Assembly (NCBI GenBank): GCA_902569725.1
Contig: CACFVG010000011.1
Location: forward strand, 1-32,997
Reading direction: 5' to 3'
DNA from: an uncultured Pelagibacteraceae bacterium
Lineage (GTDB): Bacteria > Pseudomonadota > Alphaproteobacteria > Pelagibacterales > Pelagibacteraceae
Length of the DNA stretch: 32,997 nucleotides
The translations under genes and the position numbers were made by a program. The notes below the pieces were generated by a model that was given only the letters and a program-made list of their open reading frames with translations, ran no database searches and was not told the origin of the DNA. This document shows, piece after piece, positions 1 through 7,317 of the stretch; the stretch's first letter is position 1, and each line of letters starts with the position of its first letter.

Positions 1-1002
1 AAAGATAATTTTGTAATTAAAATTATTAGATTTCAAGAAAAGCTAAAACCAAATATTAAACTTAATATTGATTTTTTCAAAATAGATAGAGTTATCCAGG
101 GATTTTTTCAAAAAATAGAAAATAAAATCCAAGAATTTAAAAAATTAAGATCAGAAGAAAAACAGAGAATAAAAGTCGAAGAATTTGAGAAAGAAGAAAG
201 AGAAAAGAGGGAAGCACAGGAAGAGAAAGAAATCCAGGAAAATTTAATTTTAAAACTTAAAGAAAAAGAATTAAGAGAAGAAAAAAAATTAGAGAGAGAA
301 AGAAATATAGAACTAAAAAAATTTTTAAGACAAGAACAGGCTATAGTAAGAAAAGAACAAGCAGAAAGGCAAAAAAGATTTTTACAGGAACTTAAAATCG
401 AAAAACAAATAGAAAAATTTAGAATTAGAGAAATTAAAGAACTAGAAAAATTAGAAAAAATTTCTTTAAAAGAAAAAAGAGAAGACTATTCAGGCTTGCA
501 AGAAAGGATAGATGGCCTTAAGCAAAAATACCGTCTAATCAGAGATCAAAAAATAAGAGAAAGAGTTGAAGCACTAGGAGTAGAGGTGCAAGAGGGAGAC
601 GATAGAGAAATTCTTCTTCAAAAAGAAAAAAATTATAATTTAGAAAGGCAAAAAATTGAAAATGCTTTAGAAAGTTTTTATAGAAGTGCAAATAGTTTAG
701 TTTTTCAGCTTAATAAAAGACATATCACAAGACATATGTCAATTTTTAGGTGCATTGATAGAAGATTTGAAAATGGAGAAGTTTATATCAAATGGGATGA
801 AGTTCCTGATGATGAATGGCTAATATTAATTTATATTAAAGACAACTCTCCAGATAAAGGAATTGTTATTGAAGATAAATCGAACCCAGAAAAAAATATT
901 TCAAATGAGTATAAGCCCAGTGAAATATTTAAAGCTTCTGATATGATGGTGGACTCTCTTACTCAACTACTCGAAAGAGAGAGATCAAAAAAAGATAATT
1001 AA
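1..1002 (+). CDS. coiled-coil protein of unknown function (5' end outside window)
   Basis: The frame is open from base 1 to the TAA at 1000-1002, giving 333 codons, so the gene starts upstream of the window. A TTG at 496 could be read as a start, but the open, Lys/Glu-rich coding frame before it argues against that. Roughly residues 45-200 of the visible part are a highly charged Glu/Lys/Arg/Gln stretch with heptad-like spacing, as expected for a long coiled coil. The last ~110 residues look folded and less charged: they contain FYRSANSLVFQLNKRH, then FENGEVYIKWDEVPDDEW, then a helical tail. There is no recognisable catalytic motif, signal peptide or membrane segment in the visible part. It converges on the regulator gene with a 12-base gap. 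I do not recognise the family; a structural or cytoskeletal role would be a guess. Confidence 0.8.
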   Translation, partial: KDNFVIKIIRFQEKLKPNIKLNIDFFKIDRVIQGFFQKIENKIQEFKKLRSEEKQRIKVEEFEKEEREKREAQEEKEIQENLILKLKEKELREEKKLERERNIELKKFLRQEQAIVRKEQAERQKRFLQELKIEKQIEKFRIREIKELEKLEKISLKEKREDYSGLQERIDGLKQKYRLIRDQKIRERVEALGVEVQEGDDREILLQKEKNYNLERQKIENALESFYRSANSLVFQLNKRHITRHMSIFRCIDRRFENGEVYIKWDEVPDDEWLILIYIKDNSPDKGIVIEDKSNPEKNISNEYKPSEIFKASDMMVDSLTQLLERERSKKDN

Positions 1003-1014
1003 AAGCTTAAACTT

Positions 1015-2439
1015 TTAGTCATTAACGTATACTGAAACACCTCTATTATTAATATCTACGTCAAATTTTTTATGCAAAGGAGGAAATGCTCTTTGAGAGC
1101 AGTCTAGTCTATCACAAGTTCTACAAGAAACTCCAACTGGAATTTCAGATTTTTTATCATGAATATCTAAATTTTCTGTATACACAAAATCTTTAGCATA
1201 TTTGGCTTCACAACCTAGTCCAATTGACAACATACTTTTCTTTTGTCCATATCTTCCAATACCTTTTTCTACAGTTCTTGCAATACAAACATATTTTTCA
1301 CCGTTAGTCATTTTACTTACAGCTGCTTGGATTACCCCTGGTCTAGAGAATGCCGAGTAAACATTCCATCTAGGGCAAGCCCCTCCATATCTTGGTATTT
1401 CAATACCAGATAAAGAAAATCTTTTTGAAATATTTCCTGCAACATCTACCCTTAAAAAATGAAAAGGTACACCTGGTAAGTTTGGATCATTTAAACAAGT
1501 CACTCTATGAGTAACTTGTTCAAATGATGTAGCAAATGTATTTTGCAACAGTTCTAAATCATATTTTAATTTTTTACATTCAGTATGAAAAAGTTTATAA
1601 GGCATTAAAATTGCTGCTCCACAATAATTTAATAAGGCTACTTGAGTTAATTTTTTAGACTCTTCTGATGGAAAATTAAAAGTTTCAAGAAGTCTATTAA
1701 TTTCATCTATAGCACCTTCCTGAACAATTTGTGAAGCGGCATGAAGTTTTTTTGTTTCTAGTGAAAGATAATCTGACAATATAAGTTCTTTGTTTTTTTT
1801 GTTAAAAACTTTTGAAAATGGTTTTCCATCTTCAGGAATTACATCTTTAACTATAATGCCATACTCTGAATTTAAAAATTTACAAAGAGATATATACCTA
1901 GTTCTATTATTTTGCTTAACTCTATCAAATATTTTATTTGCAAAATCTTCTAATTTTGGAAAATAATTTTTATTTTCTTGTAAAAAATCAGAGATAACTT
2001 CTCCAGGAAATGAACTTTTTCTGCTATCTACAATCTTTCCTGATAATTTTTCTATTTTATTAACTAGTTCGTGATCCTTTTTTTTTAAAATATCTCCAAG
2101 CCTGATTAAGGCTCTACCAATTTTAGGATTAGTGTTTGCCAAATCTTTTACTTCAGGACCCAAAATGTCTAAATCATCAAACAATTTATCATCTAGCAAT
2201 TCTGATATATTGTTTGCTAAATTTAAGTCGGATTTAATTGCTAGGTCAGATACTTCGATTTTTAGTTCTTGGCAAATTTTTAAAAGTAAATCAGCATCAA
2301 TTTTTCTTTTTCCACCCTCAATTAAAGTTAAGTAGCTTGGGGAAATATTGAGTTTTTCTGCTAATTTATTTCCTTGGATTCCTAGCTGACGTCTAAATCC
2401 TTTAATTTTTGGACCAATTTTTAAATCTAATTGACTCAT
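1015..2439 (-). CDS. XRE-family regulator, RamB/ScfR type (short-chain fatty acyl regulator)
   Basis: This 474-aa protein begins with an XRE/Cro helix-turn-helix (about residues 8-65, with GNKLAEKLNISPSYLTLIEGG). A long middle region follows that corresponds to the IrrE/ImmA-like segment of this family, and it ends in a DUF2083-type domain with the cysteine cluster CRTCDRLDCSQRAFP. That architecture is known from RamB of Corynebacterium, which controls aceA/aceB, and from ScfR/PccR-type regulators of fatty acyl metabolism. The IrrE-like part reads KKLHAASQIVQ where a peptidase would carry HExxH, so it is probably a sensor fold and not a protease. The gene is divergent from aceA, and a perfect 24-bp palindrome lies 18 bases upstream of its start codon. 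Control of aceA and autoregulation are inferences from this arrangement. Confidence 0.85.
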   Translation of the reverse strand: MSQLDLKIGPKIKGFRRQLGIQGNKLAEKLNISPSYLTLIEGGKRKIDADLLLKICQELKIEVSDLAIKSDLNLANNISELLDDKLFDDLDILGPEVKDLANTNPKIGRALIRLGDILKKKDHELVNKIEKLSGKIVDSRKSSFPGEVISDFLQENKNYFPKLEDFANKIFDRVKQNNRTRYISLCKFLNSEYGIIVKDVIPEDGKPFSKVFNKKNKELILSDYLSLETKKLHAASQIVQEGAIDEINRLLETFNFPSEESKKLTQVALLNYCGAAILMPYKLFHTECKKLKYDLELLQNTFATSFEQVTHRVTCLNDPNLPGVPFHFLRVDVAGNISKRFSLSGIEIPRYGGACPRWNVYSAFSRPGVIQAAVSKMTNGEKYVCIARTVEKGIGRYGQKKSMLSIGLGCEAKYAKDFVYTENLDIHDKKSEIPVGVSCRTCDRLDCSQRAFPPLHKKFDVDINNRGVSVYVND

Positions 2440-2450
2440 ATTTTACCATA

Positions 2451-2552
2451 TGTAAATTTTGTAAATTATAATTTACAAAAAATTTCCTTTATTTACAGAT
2501 AAAGTAGCATTTTTTATTGAATTTGTAAATATTGTAAATTAATAAGTTTACA
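2451..2552. promoter_or_regulatory. cluster of TGTAAA/TTTACA operator-like hexamers
   Basis: TGTAAA occurs at 2451-2456, 2460-2465, 2524-2529 and 2533-2538. Its inverse TTTACA occurs at 2472-2477, 2492-2497 and 2547-2552. Bases 2457-2480 form a perfect 24-bp palindrome (TTTTGTAAATTA and its exact complement). Both subclusters begin with two direct hexamers exactly 9 bp apart, followed by an inverted one. The left palindrome covers a minus-strand TATAAT (2465-2470), a likely -10 for the regulator gene. The right group sits inside the plus-strand promoter. RamB sites in Corynebacterium have a TTTGCAAA-like core, and TTTGTAAAT resembles it. Binding by the adjacent regulator is inferred. Confidence 0.7.
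2517..2545 (+). promoter_or_regulatory. sigma70-type promoter toward the small ORF and aceA
   Basis: TTGAAT at 2517-2522 and TAATAA at 2540-2545 are separated by 17 bases, a good housekeeping promoter spacing. Transcription would start around 2551-2553, on or beside the ATG at 2552. Two TGTAAA hexamers lie in the spacer and one TTTACA overlaps the predicted start site, which is the geometry expected for repression. In an AT-rich genome such boxes arise by chance, so the spacing and the operator overlap carry most of the weight. Confidence 0.5.
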
Positions 2553-2716
2553 TGGATAAAAAATTAACAAATATTAATGAAAAAAGCTTACAGATTACTA
2601 ATCATCAAGATTGTTCTGAATACAAAAGCAAACCGATCTATCTAAGAGACGACCATTGCGACTGGGGATCAAGCGGCATGAATGAATTCACAGAGCAATT
2701 TGGCGATAACAGTTAA
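2552..2716 (+). CDS. possible 54-aa protein upstream of aceA, perhaps leaderless
   Basis: The ATG at 2552 opens 54 codons ending in TAA at 2714-2716. The product begins MDKKLTNINEKS and has a more polar, less AT-driven second half, YLRDDHCDWGSSGMNEF followed by TEQFGDNS. Its DNA between about 2620 and 2710 is visibly richer in G and C than the flanking non-coding DNA, which suggests selection. There is no Shine-Dalgarno, and an in-frame stop lies at 2543-2545, just upstream. The predicted transcription start coincides with the ATG, so translation would be leaderless. It ends 44 bases before aceA, probably on the same transcript. I do not recognise the family. The alternative is an untranslated leader that happens to be open. 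Confidence 0.45.
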   Translation: MDKKLTNINEKSLQITNHQDCSEYKSKPIYLRDDHCDWGSSGMNEFTEQFGDNS

Positions 2717-2760
2717 TATTAATCTTCTAGCAAATAAAATCAAAAAAAGGCGTAATAAAA

Positions 2761-4035
2761 ATGTCAGCTGAAAATATTTCATACGATTTAAAAAGATTTG
2801 CTGGAATTAAACGCGATTATAAACCTGAGGAAATAGAGAGACTTAGAGGTTCAATTAAAATTGAATACTCTTTATGCAAGCAACAATCAATTAAGCTATG
2901 GAAATTGCTAAACTCCGAACCTTATGTAAATACATTAGGGTCTCTATCTGGGAACCATGCCGTTCAACATGCAAAAGCTGGATTAAAAGCAATTTATCTA
3001 AGTGGATGGCAAGTTGCTGCAGATGCTAATAGTGCTGGTGAAATGTATCCAGATCAATCTTTATATCCATATGATAGTGCGCCGAAACTAGTTGATTCTA
3101 TGAATAATGCCTTAATAAGAGCAGATCAAATTCAACACATGGAAATACAAGATGGTGATATGAAAAAAGAAAATAAAGTTGATTATATGTTGCCAATTAT
3201 TGCTGATGGCGAAGCTGGATTTGGTGGACCTCTAAATGTTTTTGAACTTGCAAAAAAATTTATAAAAGCTGGTGCAGCAGGAGTTCATTTTGAAGATCAA
3301 TTAGCAAGTGAAAAAAAATGTGGCCATATGGGTGGGAAAGTTTTAGTTCCAACAGGCACAATGATAAAAAATTTAAAAGCTGCTAGGCTTGCAGCTGATA
3401 TAGCTGATGTTCCTTTAATTATTTTAGCTAGGACTGATGCGAATGCAGCAAAACTAATTACAAATGATCATGATGAAAATGATAAGCCTTTTTTAACAGG
3501 TGAAAGATCTCCAGAAGGTTTTTATTATGTAAAATCTGGAATTGAACAAGCAATTTCAAGAGGCTTAGCCTATGCTCCATATTCTGATTTAATCTGGTGT
3601 GAAACAGCAACACCAAATTTGGAAGAAGCTAAAAAATTTGCTGATGCAATTCATGAAAAATTTCCTGGGAAACTTCTTGCCTACAATTGTTCACCTTCAT
3701 TTAATTGGAAAAAACATTTATCAGACGTGGAGATTGCTTCATTCCAAGTAGAAATAAGTAAAATGGGTTATAAATTTCAATTTATTACTCTTGCTGGGTT
3801 TCATACTCAAAATATTGCAATTTTTGAACTTGCAGAAAAATATAAAAAAGAAGGTATGACTGCATACTCAAGAATTCAACAACAGGAATTTGCTCGTGAA
3901 AAAGATGGTTACACAAGTGTTAAACATCAAAGAGAAGTTGGTACCTCTTATTTTGATGCAGTATCAAATACTATTAGTTCAGGTAAAAGCTCAACAACTG
4001 CTATGGATGGCTCAACAGAGTCCGAGCAATTTTAA
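2761..4035 (+). CDS. aceA: isocitrate lyase
   Basis: Isocitrate lyase cleaves isocitrate to succinate and glyoxylate, the first step of the glyoxylate shunt in the cytoplasm. The 424-aa length is close to that of the bacterial enzyme. The active-site loop is [16 protein letters not shown], with KKCGH at residues 185-189 and the catalytic cysteine at 187. Other family segments are present: [10 protein letters not shown] (81-90), [22 protein letters not shown] and [11 protein letters not shown]. The start has a weak AAGGCG sequence about 12 bases upstream. It is divergent from a RamB/ScfR-type regulator whose putative operators lie upstream. The 3' end overlaps the minus-strand DjlA-like gene by 4 bases. 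No malate synthase gene is in this window. Confidence 0.97.
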   Translation: MSAENISYDLKRFAGIKRDYKPEEIERLRGSIKIEYSLCKQQSIKLWKLLNSEPYVNTLGSLSGNHAVQHAKAGLKAIYLSGWQVAADANSAGEMYPDQSLYPYDSAPKLVDSMNNALIRADQIQHMEIQDGDMKKENKVDYMLPIIADGEAGFGGPLNVFELAKKFIKAGAAGVHFEDQLASEKKCGHMGGKVLVPTGTMIKNLKAARLAADIADVPLIILARTDANAAKLITNDHDENDKPFLTGERSPEGFYYVKSGIEQAISRGLAYAPYSDLIWCETATPNLEEAKKFADAIHEKFPGKLLAYNCSPSFNWKKHLSDVEIASFQVEISKMGYKFQFITLAGFHTQNIAIFELAEKYKKEGMTAYSRIQQQEFAREKDGYTSVKHQREVGTSYFDAVSNTISSGKSSTTAMDGSTESEQF

Positions 4036-4757
4036 TTAGATTTTAGTTTCTGAATTTGATCCCAAGCAGAGTTTATAGCTCTCATTTTATTTTTACTTTC
4101 ATCAATTACTTCCTGTGGCACTCCTTTGCTTATTAATAAATCAGGGTGGTTTTCTTTGCTTAATTTCAGATATTTTTTCCTTATTGATTGAAGATCATCA
4201 TCAGGATTACTTTCTAAAACAATATAAGGATTGAGCTTGTCGGATCCTTTCCTGCTCTCTCTAACACTATTAAATTGAACTTGGGTTAGACCAAATATTT
4301 TAGATATATTCTCTATCATTGCTAACTCTGATGAACTCACATTTCCATCTGCTTCTGCAATATAAAATAAAATATTTATTACCTCTTCCAATACATTTAT
4401 GTTGCCTTTATAAATTTGGGCAATTTGTTGGGCGTATGGCTCATATCCAGTGCTTTCTTCTTTAGCTTTATTGAAAATTTTTCCAACTTGATCTATTTCA
4501 TTTTCAGGTATTTTAAGTTTGTCTTTAACGGCGACCAATTCTTCACGACTAACATTTCCGTCAGCTTTACTAAGTTTTGCAGACAAAACAATTAAAGAGA
4601 GAGCAAATATTTGTTGAGGTTGAGCAAAAGTTCCAAAATTTCCTCTAGATCTTGCTCTAGAAATTTTTCCACCTACTAGGGAGCCCAAAAGCATTCCAAA
4701 AGGTCCACCCAATGAAAAACCTATCATTCCTCCAATTAAACTTCCCCAGATAGACAT
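4032..4757 (-). CDS. DjlA-like TerB/J-domain co-chaperone
   Basis: This 241-aa protein has three parts. Residues 1-35 are a glycine-rich hydrophobic segment ([14 protein letters not shown]) likely to insert in or associate with the membrane. Residues ~45-155 form a TerB-like helical domain with two acidic motifs, [10 protein letters not shown] and [10 protein letters not shown]. Residues ~176-241 form a C-terminal J domain with the HPD motif at 204-206, needed in J proteins to stimulate DnaK ATPase. The order membrane anchor-TerB-J domain is that of DjlA. A role as membrane-linked DnaK co-chaperone follows from the family; its clients are unknown. It converges on aceA with a 4-base overlap and is divergent from the next gene with 32 bases between starts. 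Confidence 0.85.
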   Translation of the reverse strand: MSIWGSLIGGMIGFSLGGPFGMLLGSLVGGKISRARSRGNFGTFAQPQQIFALSLIVLSAKLSKADGNVSREELVAVKDKLKIPENEIDQVGKIFNKAKEESTGYEPYAQQIAQIYKGNINVLEEVINILFYIAEADGNVSSSELAMIENISKIFGLTQVQFNSVRESRKGSDKLNPYIVLESNPDDDLQSIRKKYLKLSKENHPDLLISKGVPQEVIDESKNKMRAINSAWDQIQKLKSN

Positions 4758-4789
4758 ATGATTAATTTTTAATATAATTTAAATTTAAA

Positions 4790-5083
4790 ATGTTCACAAC
4801 AATTATAGTCTTATTAATTTTATATTTAATATACCGATGGTCAGTTACCTGGATAAACTATTATAATAGGCTCGATAAAAGATTTGGAATGTCTGTATGG
4901 AGGTATAGTTATGATTATCATGTTGCTGGCAAGAGGGATGTTTCATTTTTAGATGATAAAGAATTTGTTTTACTTAGAAGAAAAAGAAATAGAGCAGTCA
5001 CATTTATGTATTTTATTTTTTTTCTTTCTTTTATAGTTTTTATGTCTTTTATGAATCAATTACTTTTAAGAATATTAAATTGA
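4790..5083 (+). CDS. small two-helix membrane protein, unknown function
   Basis: This 97-aa protein has an N-terminal hydrophobic helix (about residues 2-18) and a C-terminal one (about 70-95). Between them is a charged, Tyr/Arg-rich loop (YNRLDKRFGMSVWRYSYDY, then DDKEFVLLRRKRNR). I do not recognise a family. No convincing ribosome binding site precedes the ATG. The start is divergent from the DjlA-like gene, and the 3' end meets the DUF6134-like gene with a 12-base gap. The alternation of hydrophobic and charged segments supports a real gene, but there is no functional clue beyond membrane location. Confidence 0.65.
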   Translation: MFTTIIVLLILYLIYRWSVTWINYYNRLDKRFGMSVWRYSYDYHVAGKRDVSFLDDKEFVLLRRKRNRAVTFMYFIFFLSFIVFMSFMNQLLLRILN

Positions 5084-5095
5084 AAAAAATTTAAT

Positions 5096-5773
5096 TTATT
5101 CATAATTTTTTAATCTATATTCCCAACTACCAAGTCTATTATACTTTACTTTAAAAATTATACCTTCATTTGGGTTTAACCAAATATCAAAATCTAATTT
5201 TTTATCATCTGGCAAATTTTCAGTTGATTTAAGTTTGTATTGAAAAAGTTTAATCTTTTTACCCTTATAATCAATTTCGTCTTTATTTGTGAAATTGACT
5301 TCCTGTTTTTTTATACTTCCTGACAAAGGGCTTATTTGAGTTTTTGTTTCTAATATTTTGGCATTCCACCAATTTCCAATTATATTTTCTCTATTTGCTT
5401 CACCAACATATGAAGAGCCATTTATAATAAATTTATTTTTATTTTCATCATAAATTAATTTTACAAATTTTTTTTTATCATTTTGTAATGTAGAAGACTC
5501 AAATGATAAAAGATTATTTTTTTGGTATATTTCTTTAGCTTTACTATTTATTGAAAAAACTTTAATACCAAACAATTCCACATTAAATTTTGTATAATTT
5601 TCTACAATCATAGTATCTCCACTATGTTTAAAAAAATAATTGCTAAATCCTATTACTTCATCATTTCTTAAAACATCCATTTCAATTTTAGATATGTTTT
5701 TGTAATTTAATTCATCTGCAAATACTTTGAAAAATGAGAACAAAATAAAAAATATACAAATTGATTTTTTCAT
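5096..5773 (-). CDS. secreted DUF6134-like protein
   Basis: This 225-aa protein starts with a classical signal peptide (MKKSICIFFILFSFF, then KVFADEL; cleavage likely after the Ala near residue 19). The mature part is rich in beta-strand patterns: a segment around DVLRNDEVIGFSNYFF, then NVELFGIKVFSINSKAKEIY, and a Trp-containing IGNWWNAKIL. This pattern is typical of the periplasmic DUF6134 family, which is common in proteobacteria and has no established function. The assignment is from memory of the family pattern and was not checked against a profile. It is divergent from the YczE-like gene, 81 bases apart, so the two may have back-to-back promoters there. Confidence 0.7.
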   Translation of the reverse strand: MKKSICIFFILFSFFKVFADELNYKNISKIEMDVLRNDEVIGFSNYFFKHSGDTMIVENYTKFNVELFGIKVFSINSKAKEIYQKNNLLSFESSTLQNDKKKFVKLIYDENKNKFIINGSSYVGEANRENIIGNWWNAKILETKTQISPLSGSIKKQEVNFTNKDEIDYKGKKIKLFQYKLKSTENLPDDKKLDFDIWLNPNEGIIFKVKYNRLGSWEYRLKNYE

Positions 5774-5854
5774 AAAAAATTGATTAATAAAGTTTATTAT
5801 ATTGTGAAAGTTTATTTTAACTTTATAAGGTTATCTATAAAAAAATAAAATTAC

Positions 5855-6505
5855 ATGTTTTTATCAATTAAAAAAGTTCCAAAAACATATTGGAGTTCAA
5901 GTAAACCATTTAATTTTAAGCCAAGATTTTCGACTTTATTTTTTTTATGTTTAGGCTTGTCATTATTTGGTTTAGGAGAAGGCTTGTTAATTGTTTCATT
6001 TACAGGGGCTTCTCCTTGGAGTGTTCTAGCCCAAGGTATTTCCTTAAATGTAGATTTTTCTATAGGAACAATTACTTTGTTTGTGAGTATTGGGGTTTTA
6101 CTATTATGGATACCTCTTAAACAAAAACCTGGAATTGGAACAATTCTTAATGCTTTAATAATTGCTATAATGATTGATGTTTGTATTAAATTTGTTCCAA
6201 CACCCGAAAATTATATTTCTCAAATTATATTAGCTGTTGTAGCTGTTCTTACAGTTGGTTTGGGAGGTGGAATTTATCTTGTTGCAAATTTAGGACCAGG
6301 ACCAAGAGACGGCTTGATGATTGGGCTTCAGGAAATATCAAATTTACCAATTGCTTTAGTTAGAGCAATTCTTGAAATATCTGTAGTCGCCGTTGGATGG
6401 TATTTAGGAGGAACTGTAGGAATTGGAACTTTGTTATTTGCTTTTGGGATTGGACCAGCAGTAGCTTTAGGATTATTTTTAGTAGATAAAATTTTTAATA
6501 GATAA
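5855..6505 (+). CDS. YczE/YyaS-like membrane protein
   Basis: This 216-aa integral membrane protein has about five hydrophobic helices. Its sequence features, including LSLFGLGEGLLIVSFTGASP, GIGTILNAL, LGPGPRDGLMIGL and TVGIGTLLFAFGIGPAVA, match the YczE/YyaS/YitT-like family. The glycine-rich GPGPRDG loop is characteristic. The biochemical function of the family is not established; some relatives are annotated as putative transporters. It is followed 16 bases later by a strong bidirectional hairpin terminator. Confidence 0.8.
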   Translation: MFLSIKKVPKTYWSSSKPFNFKPRFSTLFFLCLGLSLFGLGEGLLIVSFTGASPWSVLAQGISLNVDFSIGTITLFVSIGVLLLWIPLKQKPGIGTILNALIIAIMIDVCIKFVPTPENYISQIILAVVAVLTVGLGGGIYLVANLGPGPRDGLMIGLQEISNLPIALVRAILEISVVAVGWYLGGTVGIGTLLFAFGIGPAVALGLFLVDKIFNR

Positions 6506-6521
6506 ATTATTAATAGTAAAA

Positions 6522-6549
6522 AAAAAGGGCAGTAAAAACTGCCCTTTTT
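6522..6549. terminator. bidirectional rho-independent terminator (T1)
   Basis: GGGCAG (6527-6532) pairs with CTGCCC (6539-6544) around a 6-base loop, extended by five A-T pairs (6522-6526 with 6545-6549). On the plus strand the stem is followed by an interrupted T-rich stretch. On the minus strand it is followed by nine uninterrupted U residues (complement of 6518-6526). It would end the YczE-like transcript on the plus strand and stop anything transcribed leftward through the repeat at 6575-6720. Confidence 0.85.
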
Positions 6550-6574
6550 GAATTTTTGTTTGAGATTAATGGGG

Positions 6575-6720
6575 ATTACATTCGCATTTTTAACATACGT
6601 CAAATAACACTTATTTAAGAAGTTCATTGCAAAGTTCATTGAGAAAACCATTGAATTAGAAAGCAAGTAGAAAGGTGACTTCATTGAGGAGTGGGATTAA
6701 ACTGGGTTTGATGAAAAACA
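6575..6720 (+). repeat. conserved leader repeat, copy R1
   Basis: Bases 6608-6720 align with 7204-7317 at about 95 of 113 positions by eye with a single 1-base indel; the first 41 bases differ at only two positions. A separate 12-base identity, ATTACATTCGCA, lies at 6575-6586 and at 7173-7184. The repeat contains several TTCATTG copies and ends at the first codons of the downstream gene. The 1-base indel just before the coding region changes the upstream reading frame between copies, so conservation upstream is of DNA or RNA, not protein. It could be a plus-strand leader or promoter, or a minus-strand RNA ending at T1. Confidence 0.8.
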
Positions 6721-7085
6721 ATAAAAAATCTACTATTGCCTCAGTAATATTTAGAAGTGATTTAAACTACTTTAATGTATTAATTGTAGGTGCAACACTT
6801 GAAGAATGTAAGAAACAAAAAAAATATAAAAACGTTATTCACTCAGATATTGGAAAACTTTATAATATTTATCATTATACCGAAGAATTAATTAAATCAT
6901 TCAGTGATATTGCTAAAAATGCATCCCAAAAAAAAATTATAAAAGATGCAATAAAAACTCAAAATATCAATTGGTGTTTTAAAAATGTAATATCTCTTAA
7001 ATATAATATTGATCGTAAATACTATTCTAAAATCATAAAAAAAATATTATGGAGAAAAAAGCATTGGTTTCGAAGAATTCTCTAA
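6711..7085 (+). CDS. orphan protein behind the R1 leader (124 aa), unknown function
   Basis: From ATG 6711 the frame gives 124 aa, rich in Lys, Ile and Asn. A GTG 36 bases upstream (6675) is in frame, but it lies in the conserved leader, where the second copy has a different frame, so ATG 6711 (or the adjacent TTG 6708) is preferred. A GAGGAG sequence at about 6686 is too far away to be a clear ribosome site. The N-terminus MKNNKKSTIAS, with FNVLIVGATLEECKKQKKY at about residues 21-39, loosely resembles the start of the next orphan protein. The basic C-terminus reads KKILWRKKHWFRRIL. There is no signal peptide or known motif. The stop is followed within 10 bases by a terminator hairpin. Confidence 0.6.
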   Translation: MKNNKKSTIASVIFRSDLNYFNVLIVGATLEECKKQKKYKNVIHSDIGKLYNIYHYTEELIKSFSDIAKNASQKKIIKDAIKTQNINWCFKNVISLKYNIDRKYYSKIIKKILWRKKHWFRRIL

Positions 7086-7091
7086 GAATAA

Positions 7092-7181
7092 AAAAAACCC
7101 CCGAAACTTTCATTCCGAGGGTTCTAATTTTGTTTAGTGTATGTTTTTAGAGTGTTCTCAAAATGGAAACGTATTACATTC
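7092..7181. repeat. copy of the groEL 3' terminator region (T2)
   Basis: Aligned without gaps to 8038-8127, 7092-7159 matches at 66 of 68 positions, and 7173-7181 repeats the 9 bases that cover the groEL stop codon (ATTACATTC). It contains a hairpin at 7096-7123: AACCC/GGGTT, then CG and AA pairs with two A-C mismatches. On the minus strand these mismatches become G-U wobbles and the stem is followed by eight U residues, so it reads best as a leftward terminator. Both differences from the groEL copy fall in the 6-base loop. It also closes the 124-aa gene on the plus strand. Confidence 0.9.
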
Positions 7182-7317
7182 GCACACATATTACGCCAAT
7201 ACTCACTTATTTAAGAAGTTCATTGAAAACTTCATTGAGAAAACCCTCTAATTTAAAAGCAAGTTAAAAGATGACTTGATTAAGAAGTGGGGTTAAATTT
7301 GGGTATGAAGAAAAACA
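7173..7317 (+). repeat. conserved leader repeat, copy R2
   Basis: This is the second copy of the leader described at 6575-6720, lying directly between the T2 terminator copy and the 244-aa orphan gene. The best-preserved core is 7204-7244 (CACTTATTTAAGAAGTTCAT, then a TTCATTGAGAAAACC block). Here the leader also contains GAAGTT and AACTTC, which could form a short stem, but copy R1 does not keep this pairing. The end of the repeat coincides with the ATG at 7305 and the next few codons. Confidence 0.8.

Noticed and set aside
496-1002. TTG at 496 as the start of the first gene
   Set aside because: The same frame is open and clearly coding from base 1, so the gene simply begins outside the window.
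6328-6684. Minus-strand open frame of 118 codons over the YczE-like gene, T1 and leader R1
   Set aside because: It runs through a terminator hairpin and antisense to a well-supported gene, and the corresponding frame in leader R2 has early stop codons.
6675-6710. Upstream GTG start for the first orphan gene (and GTG 7287 for the second)
   Set aside because: These starts lie in the conserved leader. A 1-base indel just before the aligned TTG/ATG codons puts the upstream regions of the two copies in different frames, so conservation there is not coding. ATG 6711 and ATG 7305 are preferred.
7096-7123. T2 and T3 as primarily plus-strand terminators of the orphan genes
   Set aside because: On the plus strand the stem has two A-C mismatches and a poor T tract. 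On the minus strand these become G-U pairs with a clean U tract, so the hairpin is mainly a leftward (groEL-type) terminator.
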